Below are positions 24,743 to 33,878 of a stretch of DNA of 43,731 bases, piece by piece (the first letter of the stretch is position 1; every line of letters starts with the position of its first letter). A model generated the notes under the pieces. The model was not told where the DNA came from, did not search any database, and saw only the letters and a program-made list of their open reading frames with translations. A program made the position numbers and the translations under genes. Source of the stretch: a bacterium (lineage in GTDB: Bacteria > Zhuqueibacterota > QNDG01 > JAGLOF01); the NCBI GenBank assembly GCA_023139105.1, contig JAGLOF010000036.1, positions 1-43,731 of the forward strand, given 5' to 3'.

Positions 24743-27391
24743 TTATGCTGAATGGGACCGTCTGTATTGAGATGGTGTCTCCCCGGTCCATTTCTTGAAT
24801 GCCGTGTTGAACACTGATTTCGAATAAAATCCTGCAGATTCCATGATCTCTTGAATGGATAAAGTTTGATTACGTTCATTTAATAACGACGTTGCTTTTT
24901 CTATACGCTTTCTGTTTATATAGTCATTATAGCTCATACCATAGTGTTCATTTATAATTCGAGAGAGATGATTAGGATGAAGGCGGCATTTCTGTGCCAG
25001 CACCTTTAATGAAAGATCAGGATCCAAATATATGTGTTTCTGTTTCATGAGTAGCTCAAGGCACTCTTTGCCAACTTCGGCTCTCCCGGAATCCAGTGCT
25101 GATGTTTTGTATTTCGCAGGAGCGGCCTTCTGAGTCTGTTTTGAACGATTTTTATAAAAATAATATACTGCACCGGTTATAACGATCAGAATAAGCAACA
25201 CCCAAATTCTGAGAGTCTCCTTCCCCTTGATTGAAAAATTAAAATATGTGGTTTTTGAGGGGATGCCCCGGGCATCTACAATCTGAACCGCAAAACGATA
25301 ATACCCTGATTCCATATTATAGACAGGAATGGAGATATACGAATTATCCCCTACTATCCAAAGGCTGTCCAGTCCTTCAACACGATACTTGTAACGCGCT
25401 CTTATCCCACCATAGACCGAAACACTTATTATATGAAACATCAATTCCGATTGACCTTCCCGGTGGATCACATCACCTTCGGCCAATCTGTCTTCTCTAT
25501 ACAAACCTTTAATCTTGGGATTATCAGGAGTTTCAAAGGCCTTAAAATCCAGTGGATCTACAAGCGCAACCCCATGTGTTGTAGCAACAGCAATGCGCCC
25601 ATCAGCAAGCCTGCTCAATATAGATGTACTCTCTCCTGCGCTGATATTACCCGGCAGGCCATCATATGCATCAACCATACCGGATAAACGTAGATTAGTA
25701 TTATATTTTGGCAGGCACCGCAAGCCCAATGAAGTAGCCAGCCATAGCTGTTCACGCTCATCGGAGACCAGATCATAAATCTCCCCTAAAGGCTCAACAA
25801 TGTCAGGATGTAATGGGCGCAGCTCATCCTGCACAATACTAATGATTCCGCGTTCTCTCACCGCCACCCAAATAATGTCTTCTGAATCCACATGAAGTGC
25901 TGAAATATCAAGACCGCATGTACTGCTGATTTCCTCCCATTGCTGTTCAGCAATCCTGAAAATACCATCAGACGTGCCGACAATCAGGCGTCCGGCGGCA
26001 TCCCAGGCCAAATCATGTATTACAGTTTCTGCAGATCCGCATAGATCTACACGACCATCATGCCAGTAATATAGTCCCCTCCTGCTTCCTATCCACAACT
26101 CATGAGCAGTCGATGAGGCAAGTACAGTGACACCGTTCCTGATCAATATATCGCAGCCTGGGACTAATTGAAAACTACTATGTTGATTATAAAAAAGTCG
26201 CCCATCCTGCAAAGCGGCCCATGTCTCTCGTGTTGAATTAGATACCATGGCAACAACGGGAATACCGGATTTCACATCATCTTGTATATCAATAGGTCTT
26301 ACGCCGTTGATATCTGAGACTGCAAACCTGCCCTGCTGCGTAGCAATCCAAAGTTCACCGGTACTGCCTTTTGTTATAGCCGTGATATTATTTCCAGGCA
26401 GGCCTTTCCCTTGCGTTATAACATCAACAATAGATTGAGTGAGAAGATACAGTCCATTCTCACCACCTACCCAGATACGCTCTTTATCAATTGGCAATAG
26501 ACATCTGATGATTTCATCCTCAGGGAAACGCGGCTTAATCCACTTTGTGCCGGAGGAGGCTTGCAAATACAACAGTCCGGCTGAAGGTGTTCCTGCCCAG
26601 ACACCGGAACCGTCACGGCCAAGAAATGTAGTAACAGCTGTATAAAATGGCAGGTTGATTAAGACCGGATTTACACATCCTGCCGGGATGGTGAATGCTC
26701 CCCTGAATGACCCCACCCACAAACTTGAACCCATTCGGCGAAGGCTCAATACACCGCCTATATCCGATCCAACAGGGATAAATCCATCAGAAGTATAAAC
26801 AGCCAGACCACCCTGTAATGTTCCTGCCCAGATACGGCCGTCCACATCCATAGCTATGCCATTGACTATATTACCCGGTAGTCCGTTGTCCACTGTAAAA
26901 TGACGTAGCTGTCCACCCTGTATCGAATACACTCCATAATCGGTCCCAAACCAAAGGTTTCCATCAAGGTCTGAAGTTATTGATCTCACATGTCCGTCAA
27001 CCAAATCCCGGGTAGTCCCGATATGTCTCCATATTTGACCATCAAAAATGAGAATTCCCTGCCCATCCATTCCAGCCACAATTTTACCATCGGATGTAGT
27101 GTGAACAGATAGAAAATGATTTTGCGGAATAGCCTCAACATTATGTGTATTAAAGCTCTTAAAATTCTTACCATCAAATTGAACAAGGCCATTCGATGTG
27201 GCAATCCAGAGAAGCCCGTCTACACCCAGGGCCAGATCATTTACACGGGAGTGCGGAAGGCCTGCTGCCATGGGCCAGTAGTATGTGGTCCACTTATCCG
27301 TTGAGGAGCGGTCAGCTGCATATACCAATGGCGACATCAATAGCATACACAGGGCTGTCAATCCAATGTAATCGCGTATTATTTTTTTCAA
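24743..27391 (-). CDS. One-component regulator: two-component-type propeller, Y_Y_Y domain, AraC helix-turn-helix
   Basis: This 882-residue protein has a signal peptide (to VYAADRSS), then about 14 reg-prop repeats (LWIATSNGLVQFDGK, LWFGTDYGVYSIQGG, IWVGGENGLYLL and others) forming two seven-bladed propellers, and a Y_Y_Y domain (RYKYRVEGLDSLWIVG). One membrane helix lies at residues about 726-747, and a cytoplasmic AraC DNA-binding domain at about 785-880 (SLKVLAQKCRLHPNHLSRII, then SIQEIMESAGFYSKSVFN). There is no histidine kinase or receiver, unlike hybrid two-component systems, so signal and DNA binding share one chain. The start appears to be TTG at 27391 with no clear ribosome site; the signal peptide begins there. 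The ligand is unknown. Confidence 0.9.
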   Translation of the reverse strand: MKKIIRDYIGLTALCMLLMSPLVYAADRSSTDKWTTYYWPMAAGLPHSRVNDLALGVDGLLWIATSNGLVQFDGKNFKSFNTHNVEAIPQNHFLSVHTTSDGKIVAGMDGQGILIFDGQIWRHIGTTRDLVDGHVRSITSDLDGNLWFGTDYGVYSIQGGQLRHFTVDNGLPGNIVNGIAMDVDGRIWAGTLQGGLAVYTSDGFIPVGSDIGGVLSLRRMGSSLWVGSFRGAFTIPAGCVNPVLINLPFYTAVTTFLGRDGSGVWAGTPSAGLLYLQASSGTKWIKPRFPEDEIIRCLLPIDKERIWVGGENGLYLLTQSIVDVITQGKGLPGNNITAITKGSTGELWIATQQGRFAVSDINGVRPIDIQDDVKSGIPVVAMVSNSTRETWAALQDGRLFYNQHSSFQLVPGCDILIRNGVTVLASSTAHELWIGSRRGLYYWHDGRVDLCGSAETVIHDLAWDAAGRLIVGTSDGIFRIAEQQWEEISSTCGLDISALHVDSEDIIWVAVRERGIISIVQDELRPLHPDIVEPLGEIYDLVSDEREQLWLATSLGLRCLPKYNTNLRLSGMVDAYDGLPGNISAGESTSILSRLADGRIAVATTHGVALVDPLDFKAFETPDNPKIKGLYREDRLAEGDVIHREGQSELMFHIISVSVYGGIRARYKYRVEGLDSLWIVGDNSYISIPVYNMESGYYRFAVQIVDARGIPSKTTYFNFSIKGKETLRIWVLLILIVITGAVYYFYKNRSKQTQKAAPAKYKTSALDSGRAEVGKECLELLMKQKHIYLDPDLSLKVLAQKCRLHPNHLSRIINEHYGMSYNDYINRKRIEKATSLLNERNQTLSIQEIMESAGFYSKSVFNTAFKKWTGETPSQYRRSHSA

Positions 27392-27428
27392 TTTGGATAT
27401 TTTATATTCATTAATGACTCATTAAACC

Positions 27429-27812
27429 TTAATCCTGATACAAAGCCGCTACTGCACCTGCAGGATCCTTAATCACACAAAAAGTACCTTCACCCAATTT
27501 TCTGGGACCATCAATTACTTCACCTCCCAGGTTCTTACATTTCTCTGCACTCTCTTCTACATTCTCTACTTTAATATATACAAGCCATTGAGGAGGAAGA
27601 TTTGAATTCTCACCCTTGGAATGACATATACCGGCCTCAACCTCGCCACTTCCCGGTGACAACATCTCATAATCAAGATATCCGCCCATCTCTACTGTAC
27701 GGGGTTTCCAACCAATGACATCTGCATAAAAATTCTTTATACCGGCTGCATTTGCTACTGTTAAATCCTGCCATATAATAGCACCATTATGTTCGTGATC
27801 ATGCTCACACAT
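27429..27812 (-). CDS. VOC/glyoxalase-fold protein
   Basis: This is 127 residues from the ATG at 27812, chosen because AGGGAG lies 6 nt upstream. It has a VOC fold with IIWQDLTVANAAGIKNFYADVIGWKP and VYIKVENVEESAEKCKNLGGEVIDGP, and ends in VIKDPAGAVAALYQ. It is like the short 'VOC family protein' group related to 27-kDa antigen Cfp30B. The His-rich N-terminus (CEHDHEHNGA) may bind metal. It ends 37 bp before the propeller-AraC gene on the same strand, so co-transcription is plausible. Confidence 0.85.
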   Translation of the reverse strand: MCEHDHEHNGAIIWQDLTVANAAGIKNFYADVIGWKPRTVEMGGYLDYEMLSPGSGEVEAGICHSKGENSNLPPQWLVYIKVENVEESAEKCKNLGGEVIDGPRKLGEGTFCVIKDPAGAVAALYQD

Positions 27813-28009
27813 ATGCATCTCCCTATGTTGAAATGAATTCTTTTTTTCATAATTGATCGATCGAATAAACGTAAATCTTTTGACATAGAATATCAAGAAA
27901 AAAATGACTTACAAGGGTTAATACGCCACATACATATTATACCTGTATGCATAATAAAACAATTTATTGGAATTGCCGTATCCATACGCATAGAACCAAA
28001 ACATGTTTT

Positions 28010-28080
28010 TTTGTCTTTTGGAATTTGTCTTTTGGTATTTGTCTTTTGGCATTTGGAATTTGTCTTTTGATATTTGCATA
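28010..28080. repeat. 14-bp tandem repeat, TTTGTCTTTTGGNA
   Basis: Four units of TTTGTCTTTTGGNA (last one TTTGTCTTTTGATA) plus partial units TTTGGAA and TTTGCATA. The stretch 27813-28210 has no other feature that I can support. Confidence 0.8.
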
Positions 28081-28210
28081 TACTTTTTATTGTCTCACAG
28101 TTCTCGTTAGTCTCCAACCCTAATTGCTATTTCTCTATTGTTCGTCTTGTTCGTTGCTAATCTTAATATCTTTCTCCTGTTCTATATCCGGGGAGACCAT
28201 CCACATACCG

Positions 28211-30832
28211 CTACTCATTCCTAAGCGATTTCACCGGTTGCCGCCTGGCTGCACGTACGGCTTGCGCACCCGAAGCGAATAAAGCAATCATTAAAGTTAT
28301 CAGCAACGCCAGCGGGAAAAACAGCAACGGAAAGTCAATACGTGTGGCAAAACCCTGCAGCCAGCGTTGCATCATCCAGGCCGCGAGGGGCCAGGCAAGT
28401 AAGTTGGCCCAAAGAAGGTTATGTAGTGTTTCCACGGAGAGCAGCCTCACCAATGTACCCATGGAAGCACCCAGCACTTTCCGTACAGCCAGCTCCTTGG
28501 TCCGCATCTCCGCATTGAAGGCGGCGAGGCCAATGAGGCCCAACGCAGATATAGTCAAGGCCAGCACGGTGAAAAAAGTCATTAGCTTGGCCGTCATCGC
28601 CTCCTGCCAGTACTGACGGTCCAGGACATCATCAAGAAAATGACACTCAAACGGATAGTCTGTATTAAATTGAGTCCAGATATCATTTATATAAGCAATG
28701 GCTGCTTGCCGCCCTCCGGCAGCCCCATCAGATTGGATGCGAATCATCACCACGCCCATAAGATCCACACCAGAGTCGTTATAGTTGCTCAGAACTCTAA
28801 AAATCCGTGGAGACGTCTGATTTCGCAACGAGTTGAACTGTGCATTTTTCACCACACCAATGATGCGACGAGATGACGAAGAGCCCCCCCATTTCAGACC
28901 TTTCCCAATGGGATCAGTCAAATTCATGACCGCTGCAGCTGATTCATTAATGACAAAGGCGTCAGACGCATCCGTAGGAATTTCCTCTAAAAAGGAGCGG
29001 CCCTGGAGAACATCCATGCCCATGGCTTGAAAGTAACCATAATCCACCGAGGCCAATTGCACAGAAATGACTTGGTCGTCTGCCTTCCCTTCCCAATGGA
29101 GGCTGCTGTTGTTCATGGCCATATTGGGCATGCAGTCTCTCGATGAGACTGCTATGATTCGTGGCGATTCCAGAAGTGCCTGCTTGACAACCTGATAATT
29201 GGTTCGAATGCCCTCTTTAAGCGGCACATAGACCAGATCCGTCCCGTTGTATCCCGGTGTTGCATTCTGCATAAAATTCAATTGCCTGGCGATTCCCAGG
29301 GTCATAATAATGAGGAAGATGGAAATCACAAATTGAGCAATGACCAGGACACGACGCAGTTTGAGGCCTTTTCCCATACAGGTAGAGTGAGACTTGAAAA
29401 CCTGTACCGGATTAAATGCCGAAAGATAAAATGCAGGATAACTGCCCGCCGCAAAAGAGGTAATTAGAAGTATGCCAAGCAGGGATAACCCCAACCCAAC
29501 ATTCATCGTAACGGGTAGCAATTCAAATCCAAAAACCGTTTGGAACATCTTGGTGAGCTGGGAAAAGATAAATACAGCCACTCCCAATGCCAGTGCCGTA
29601 TAGGTCATGGCCTCACCCAGGAATTGCAATATAAGCATCCACCTCCCTGAGCCCACCACCTTGCGCAAGCCCACTTCACGGGCACGTCCGGCTGCCCGGG
29701 CTGTGGCCAGATTCATAAAATTGATACAGGCAATAATCAGGATGAGTATGGCGATAGAAGCAAAAATCTGGACGGTCTTCCGTGGTGTGACCTGCGCAGA
29801 ACGACTGCGAATCCCGGCGTTGAGATGAATATCAGTCAAAGGCTGCAGGATAAATTTTTCAATATATTGCGCCTGGTTGGGTTTATTCAGTGTAAAAAGC
29901 GCGGTGATCTTTTGAGCGACAGCAGCGGGATCCGCATCCTCATGTAATTCCACATAGGTCGTCTGATTAAAATTCTGCCAACTGTATCCCCCCTGCCAGA
30001 ACTGTTCACCCAGCGCATGGGAATCAATGAAGTCAAAATGAATGTGAGAGTTAAGCGGTACATCCTTGATCACCGCCGTCACATGGTAGGTCTGCCAGTT
30101 GTTCCAGACCATGTCCTTGCCAATGGGATCCTCATCGCCAAAATATTTCTTCGACATGGACTCGGTCAACACCAATCCTCTTTTATCCGTTAGCGCATGA
30201 GCGGGGTCACCCTTCAAGAATTCGAAACTGAACATGTCGAAACAAGCGGGATCGAAAGAGACCAATCCATCCTCGTAGAAAGCCTTGTCGCCATGCTTGA
30301 ATATGACGCGTGAACCGGGCATGTATCGCACGCCACGCAACACTTCCGGGATCTCCTCTTCCACGGCCCCTGCCAGGCGGCCCGGCGTACTGGCTGAAGC
30401 CAATTCATCGTGTTTCCACTTGCAGACCACACGGTAGATGGATTGATGTTTCTCGTGAAAACGATCATAACTCTGCTCCTGGGCCACCCACCGGAATATT
30501 ATCATGGCACAGGCCATGCCGATAGCCAGTCCCAATATATTAATTAACGCATACGTTTTTTGACGCCGCATATTCCGCAAGGCCGCCTTAACATAATTTG
30601 TCCACATCACAAAACTCCAAGCTAAATTATTATAAATAATCGGAAGGATCGATTGAAGCAGCAGCATCCAGTACCAGCAATGCGCACGGATCATCCCTTT
30701 TTCATGGGCGACCTCCCGGAATCCTTCTTCAAAATCCCCGAGAACGGCGTACATTCCCTGATGGTGAAGGATTGTTTTGAGCAAACGATGCGCCAGACGG
30801 GGAGACTGAATTTCGCGTTGATGCCAATTCAT
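28211..30832 (-). CDS. FtsX/MacB-type ABC permease with N-terminal prefix domain (P5)
   Basis: This 873-residue permease has a prefix (residues 1-75: VLGDFEEGFREVAHEKG, then HCWYWMLLL), TM1 near 95-115, two MacB-like modules and two FtsX cores (REVGLRKVVGSG and TKELAVRKVLGASM). It starts one base after the P6 stop (TAA T ATG), so the two are translationally coupled. Met76 (position 30607) is preceded by GGAG at 7 nt, so an alternative start at the prefix junction is plausible. The gene is clearly GC-richer than P4. It is the third gene of the PadR-E operon, and no ATPase is encoded there. Confidence 0.9.
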   Translation of the reverse strand: MNWHQREIQSPRLAHRLLKTILHHQGMYAVLGDFEEGFREVAHEKGMIRAHCWYWMLLLQSILPIIYNNLAWSFVMWTNYVKAALRNMRRQKTYALINILGLAIGMACAMIIFRWVAQEQSYDRFHEKHQSIYRVVCKWKHDELASASTPGRLAGAVEEEIPEVLRGVRYMPGSRVIFKHGDKAFYEDGLVSFDPACFDMFSFEFLKGDPAHALTDKRGLVLTESMSKKYFGDEDPIGKDMVWNNWQTYHVTAVIKDVPLNSHIHFDFIDSHALGEQFWQGGYSWQNFNQTTYVELHEDADPAAVAQKITALFTLNKPNQAQYIEKFILQPLTDIHLNAGIRSRSAQVTPRKTVQIFASIAILILIIACINFMNLATARAAGRAREVGLRKVVGSGRWMLILQFLGEAMTYTALALGVAVFIFSQLTKMFQTVFGFELLPVTMNVGLGLSLLGILLITSFAAGSYPAFYLSAFNPVQVFKSHSTCMGKGLKLRRVLVIAQFVISIFLIIMTLGIARQLNFMQNATPGYNGTDLVYVPLKEGIRTNYQVVKQALLESPRIIAVSSRDCMPNMAMNNSSLHWEGKADDQVISVQLASVDYGYFQAMGMDVLQGRSFLEEIPTDASDAFVINESAAAVMNLTDPIGKGLKWGGSSSSRRIIGVVKNAQFNSLRNQTSPRIFRVLSNYNDSGVDLMGVVMIRIQSDGAAGGRQAAIAYINDIWTQFNTDYPFECHFLDDVLDRQYWQEAMTAKLMTFFTVLALTISALGLIGLAAFNAEMRTKELAVRKVLGASMGTLVRLLSVETLHNLLWANLLAWPLAAWMMQRWLQGFATRIDFPLLFFPLALLITLMIALFASGAQAVRAARRQPVKSLRNE

Positions 30833-30833
30833 A

Positions 30834-33416
30834 TTACTCTGATCTCAGTGTCTGTACCGGAGAGCGGTGAAGCACAGAGGCTACCGGCTGACCCGATGCT
30901 ATTATTGCCACTATAAACAGCAGCACACCCGCAAGAGGGAAAAGCCAGATGGGAATATCTACTCTGTACGCATAATTCTGCAGCCACTTACGGGAAGCCC
31001 ACCAGGCAATAGGCCATGCAATACAGTTAGCATAGATGAGTGCAATGATAACATCATGAGCAAAAAGCTTGATGATACCAAGAGAACGGGCTCCCATTAT
31101 TTTCCTGATTGCCATTTCACGCAGACGCTGCCGTGCGGCATGACTGGCCAGACCAGCCAGACCCAATGCTCCTATAATGACTGCCAATATTCCGAATGTA
31201 TCAATAAGGCGCGCCAGACGTCTCTCCGGAGTGTAAAGCTGACGGTACAGATCATCAACATACTGCCACTGAAAGGAATGGTCAGGAGCAAATTCTGACC
31301 AGATATTCCTTATGGCCTCTATGGCCTCTGCCTCATGTCCCGGATAAGGGCGTACAAGCAGACAGTTCAGCCAGAAGTTTTTCTGAAAAAAAGTAAGTGG
31401 CTTGATCTCTTTCCGCAAAGTTGAAAAATGGAAATCCCTGACAACGCCAATGATTACAGATTCCTGTATATCCTCTGACTGCCGCCACTGAAATCGACGT
31501 CCAATTGCATCCTCAGGTGATTCCCAACCAATTGTCTTTACTGCTGCTTCATTCAGCAGATACTCAATTTTTTCTTCGCCCGGTAATGATGGTTCCGGCA
31601 AGCGTCCTGCCGTCAGTTCCAGATCAAAAAAAGAATAAAATTGATTATCAACTGGCATAGCATAGATCAAAATAGGATTTTCCTGATCTATTTCCACACC
31701 TTCAGCCGTTACATAACCTCCATCTAAAGTCTCCCTTGAAGGCCTCTCCATAGAACCGGTAACGGCATCAATAGCAAGATTAGCCCGTAACCTTTCGGCA
31801 AATCTTGTAAAATTTGTTCTAATTGGCTGTGGCAGATTAGGCACTGCAATACTTGGGGCCGTATGCCTTCCAAGTCCGTTATTTAATATGTATCTCGATT
31901 GAAATCGTATTACACCGGCAATGATGATCAACCCAAGAGATATGGAGAACTGAAAGATGACAAGGATACGGCGAAAACGTCCATTGCCCAACCGGCGTTT
32001 CCCCTGTAGAGCTTCTACTGGTTTGAACCCTGAAATCCACACTGCAGGATAGCAACCTGCCAAAACACCAACCAACACAACTATGAATAAACTGCCTGCC
32101 CAAAAGTAAATATGATTGATATCACTAAAGCCAAGAGACTTACCTGTCAAACTATTCAAAAACGGCAAAGCTGTAATAAGGGCGATGAAGGCCAATGTAT
32201 AAGCTACACCGGCATTGAAGATTGCCTCCTGAAGTCCTGCTTTTATCAATTGGTGACGATGTGCCCCTAAAACCTTGGCCATACCAATCTCCCTAGCCCT
32301 CCCTGCTGCCCTCGCTGTAGATAGGTTGATAAAATTCATAGAAGCCAGAGCCATTACCAACATGCCAATAATAGCGAATATACCAAGAGAGTCACGACTT
32401 CCATTAGCCTCAAGTTCTCTATCAAGATTAGAATCCAGATGAATAGAATTCATTGGCTGGATATAGAGAGAGTATGACTTGCTTTCAGTGTGTTGGGAGA
32501 TAAACTCCGGCAACTTCTCCGCAACGGACTCAGGCGATGCACCCTCCCTCAACAGTACATAGGTATATGCCCAGGATCCTGGCGAATACATCAGCGGCCG
32601 TGGTATTAAATAGTCAAATTTAAGATGAGTTTGTTCAGGCAGATTCTCCAGAACACCTGTAACCATGTAGGATTGTTTCGGTGCTCCACCTGCAGGTATA
32701 ACTTCAACTATTTCACCAACTACATCAGTACGGTTAAAAAGACGGAAAGCCTCTTTTTGTGTCAATACCAGGCTGCGTGGTTTGATTAAAGCAGTTTCAG
32801 AATCTCCATGAATTAGTGGAAAGTTGAAGACTTCAAATACATTTTTATCAACAAAAAATAATTTTTCAGTGAAGATTTTCTTTTCATTGGCAATCAATCC
32901 GGTTTTTAATCTGGAAAAACGAACAAGAGATTCAATTTCCGGTATATCATCGGGCAGAGCGGGAATCCCTTCAAACGCACACCGGGCCCAATGCGGCTGA
33001 TATACATCAGTAATCTGAATAGACATAGTAATGCGATGAATGCGATCTGCCTTGCTGTGATGGCGATCATATGACAGTTCATCACGAATAAACAGAGTGA
33101 TTGCCATTACTACCCAGAAACCAAGAGCAAGACTGGCCCAGATTAGAAATGCATATAAGGGTTGACGACGTTGATGCCTCCACCACAATTTCCATTGTTT
33201 CTGCCACATACTGAGACTCCATAATACTTTATTTTGTATAACCCGGGGACCGGAACGGATGCACTGCCATATCATCCAGCACACCATGGCAAAGAGGCCA
33301 TGTTGCTGCCGGCAATTCAAAGCACCTTCAATCCAGTCACCCAGAATGGCCTCCCGATTAACCTCGGGGATAAGGTGCGAGAATATTCTGAGTACACGAT
33401 AACTACGGGGTGACAT
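30834..33416 (-). CDS. FtsX/MacB-type ABC permease with N-terminal prefix domain (P6)
   Basis: This is 860 residues from the ATG at 33416, which has GGAG 6 nt upstream; an earlier in-frame ATG at 33464 lies inside PadR-E without support. The prefix (residues 1-69) is more diverged than in its paralogues (AILGDWIEGALNCRQQHG). Two MacB-like modules and two FtsX cores follow (REIGMAKVLGAH and LREMAIRKIMGAR). Here the usual IRK of the first core is replaced by MAK. Met70 (position 33209) is preceded by GGAG at 7 nt. It starts 2 nt after the PadR-E stop. Confidence 0.9.
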   Translation of the reverse strand: MSPRSYRVLRIFSHLIPEVNREAILGDWIEGALNCRQQHGLFAMVCWMIWQCIRSGPRVIQNKVLWSLSMWQKQWKLWWRHQRRQPLYAFLIWASLALGFWVVMAITLFIRDELSYDRHHSKADRIHRITMSIQITDVYQPHWARCAFEGIPALPDDIPEIESLVRFSRLKTGLIANEKKIFTEKLFFVDKNVFEVFNFPLIHGDSETALIKPRSLVLTQKEAFRLFNRTDVVGEIVEVIPAGGAPKQSYMVTGVLENLPEQTHLKFDYLIPRPLMYSPGSWAYTYVLLREGASPESVAEKLPEFISQHTESKSYSLYIQPMNSIHLDSNLDRELEANGSRDSLGIFAIIGMLVMALASMNFINLSTARAAGRAREIGMAKVLGAHRHQLIKAGLQEAIFNAGVAYTLAFIALITALPFLNSLTGKSLGFSDINHIYFWAGSLFIVVLVGVLAGCYPAVWISGFKPVEALQGKRRLGNGRFRRILVIFQFSISLGLIIIAGVIRFQSRYILNNGLGRHTAPSIAVPNLPQPIRTNFTRFAERLRANLAIDAVTGSMERPSRETLDGGYVTAEGVEIDQENPILIYAMPVDNQFYSFFDLELTAGRLPEPSLPGEEKIEYLLNEAAVKTIGWESPEDAIGRRFQWRQSEDIQESVIIGVVRDFHFSTLRKEIKPLTFFQKNFWLNCLLVRPYPGHEAEAIEAIRNIWSEFAPDHSFQWQYVDDLYRQLYTPERRLARLIDTFGILAVIIGALGLAGLASHAARQRLREMAIRKIMGARSLGIIKLFAHDVIIALIYANCIAWPIAWWASRKWLQNYAYRVDIPIWLFPLAGVLLFIVAIIASGQPVASVLHRSPVQTLRSE

Positions 33417-33418
33417 TC

Positions 33419-33751
33419 TCAGCTCCTGCTTGAGTCCAATGCAATGCGCTCCAATCCATCCCAAAGCTTTTCATGCACTTCACGGGACGCTTTTAACACC
33501 TTCATTCCTTCACCGGTAAGGCGATAGTAGCGCCGGCTCATGCCGCCGCGCTCGGGCCGTGGATCACTCTGCTCCGCTTCGAGGTAGCCTTTGCGGACAA
33601 GACGATCCAAGGGGACATAGATGCCGCCAATAGAGATATTCTTGCCAGTGATCTCCTTGAGATACTGACGTACTGGTACACCATAGGCATCTTCACCCAG
33701 ACGCCAAACGGCTAATAAAATCTGTTCTTCCTGCTTGGAGAGATCGGTCAT
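33419..33751 (-). CDS. PadR-family transcriptional regulator, permease-associated (PadR-E)
   Basis: This 110-residue short PadR protein has QEEQILLAVWRLGEDAYGVPV, GGIYVPLDRLVRKGYLEAEQ, the wing ERGGMSRRYYRLTGEG and the C-terminal LWDGL motif. It leads a three-gene operon with P6 and P5, spaced by 2 and 1 nt. Its promoter lies between two identical-class dyads (TTCTA-N5-TAGAA), which suggests that it represses its own operon and perhaps the divergent dehydratase gene. CGGAG lies about 10 nt before the start. Confidence 0.92.
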   Translation of the reverse strand: MTDLSKQEEQILLAVWRLGEDAYGVPVRQYLKEITGKNISIGGIYVPLDRLVRKGYLEAEQSDPRPERGGMSRRYYRLTGEGMKVLKASREVHEKLWDGLERIALDSSRS

Positions 33752-33772
33752 AATAATTTACTCCGGTATTTA

Positions 33773-33852
33773 TTCTACATTCTAGAACGAATAACGTTTG
33801 TAAGATAATGCATAACATTGCCGATGTCAAGGATTAATTCTACATTTTAGAA
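33773..33852 (-). promoter_or_regulatory. PadR-E promoter flanked by paired dyads
   Basis: On the minus strand, TTGACA (33825-33830), a 17-bp spacer and TATCTT (33802-33807) form a promoter for the PadR-E operon. Two perfect dyads flank it: TTCTA-CATTC-TAGAA (33773-33787) and TTCTA-CATTT-TAGAA (33838-33852). The dyads sit in 23-bp direct repeats that share flanks (CGAATAA) and differ at one base, 65 bp apart. Confidence 0.8.
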
Positions 33853-33878
33853 CGAATAAAAAATAATCCAACCGGCAC

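Noticed and set aside
28010..28080. Possible CRISPR array
   Set aside because: Units are 14 bp in direct contact, with no unique spacers, and no cas genes are present. It is a simple tandem repeat.
27893..28117. 74-codon frame on the minus strand, rich in Lys and Thr
   Set aside because: It is the translation of the 14-bp tandem repeat and its flanks.
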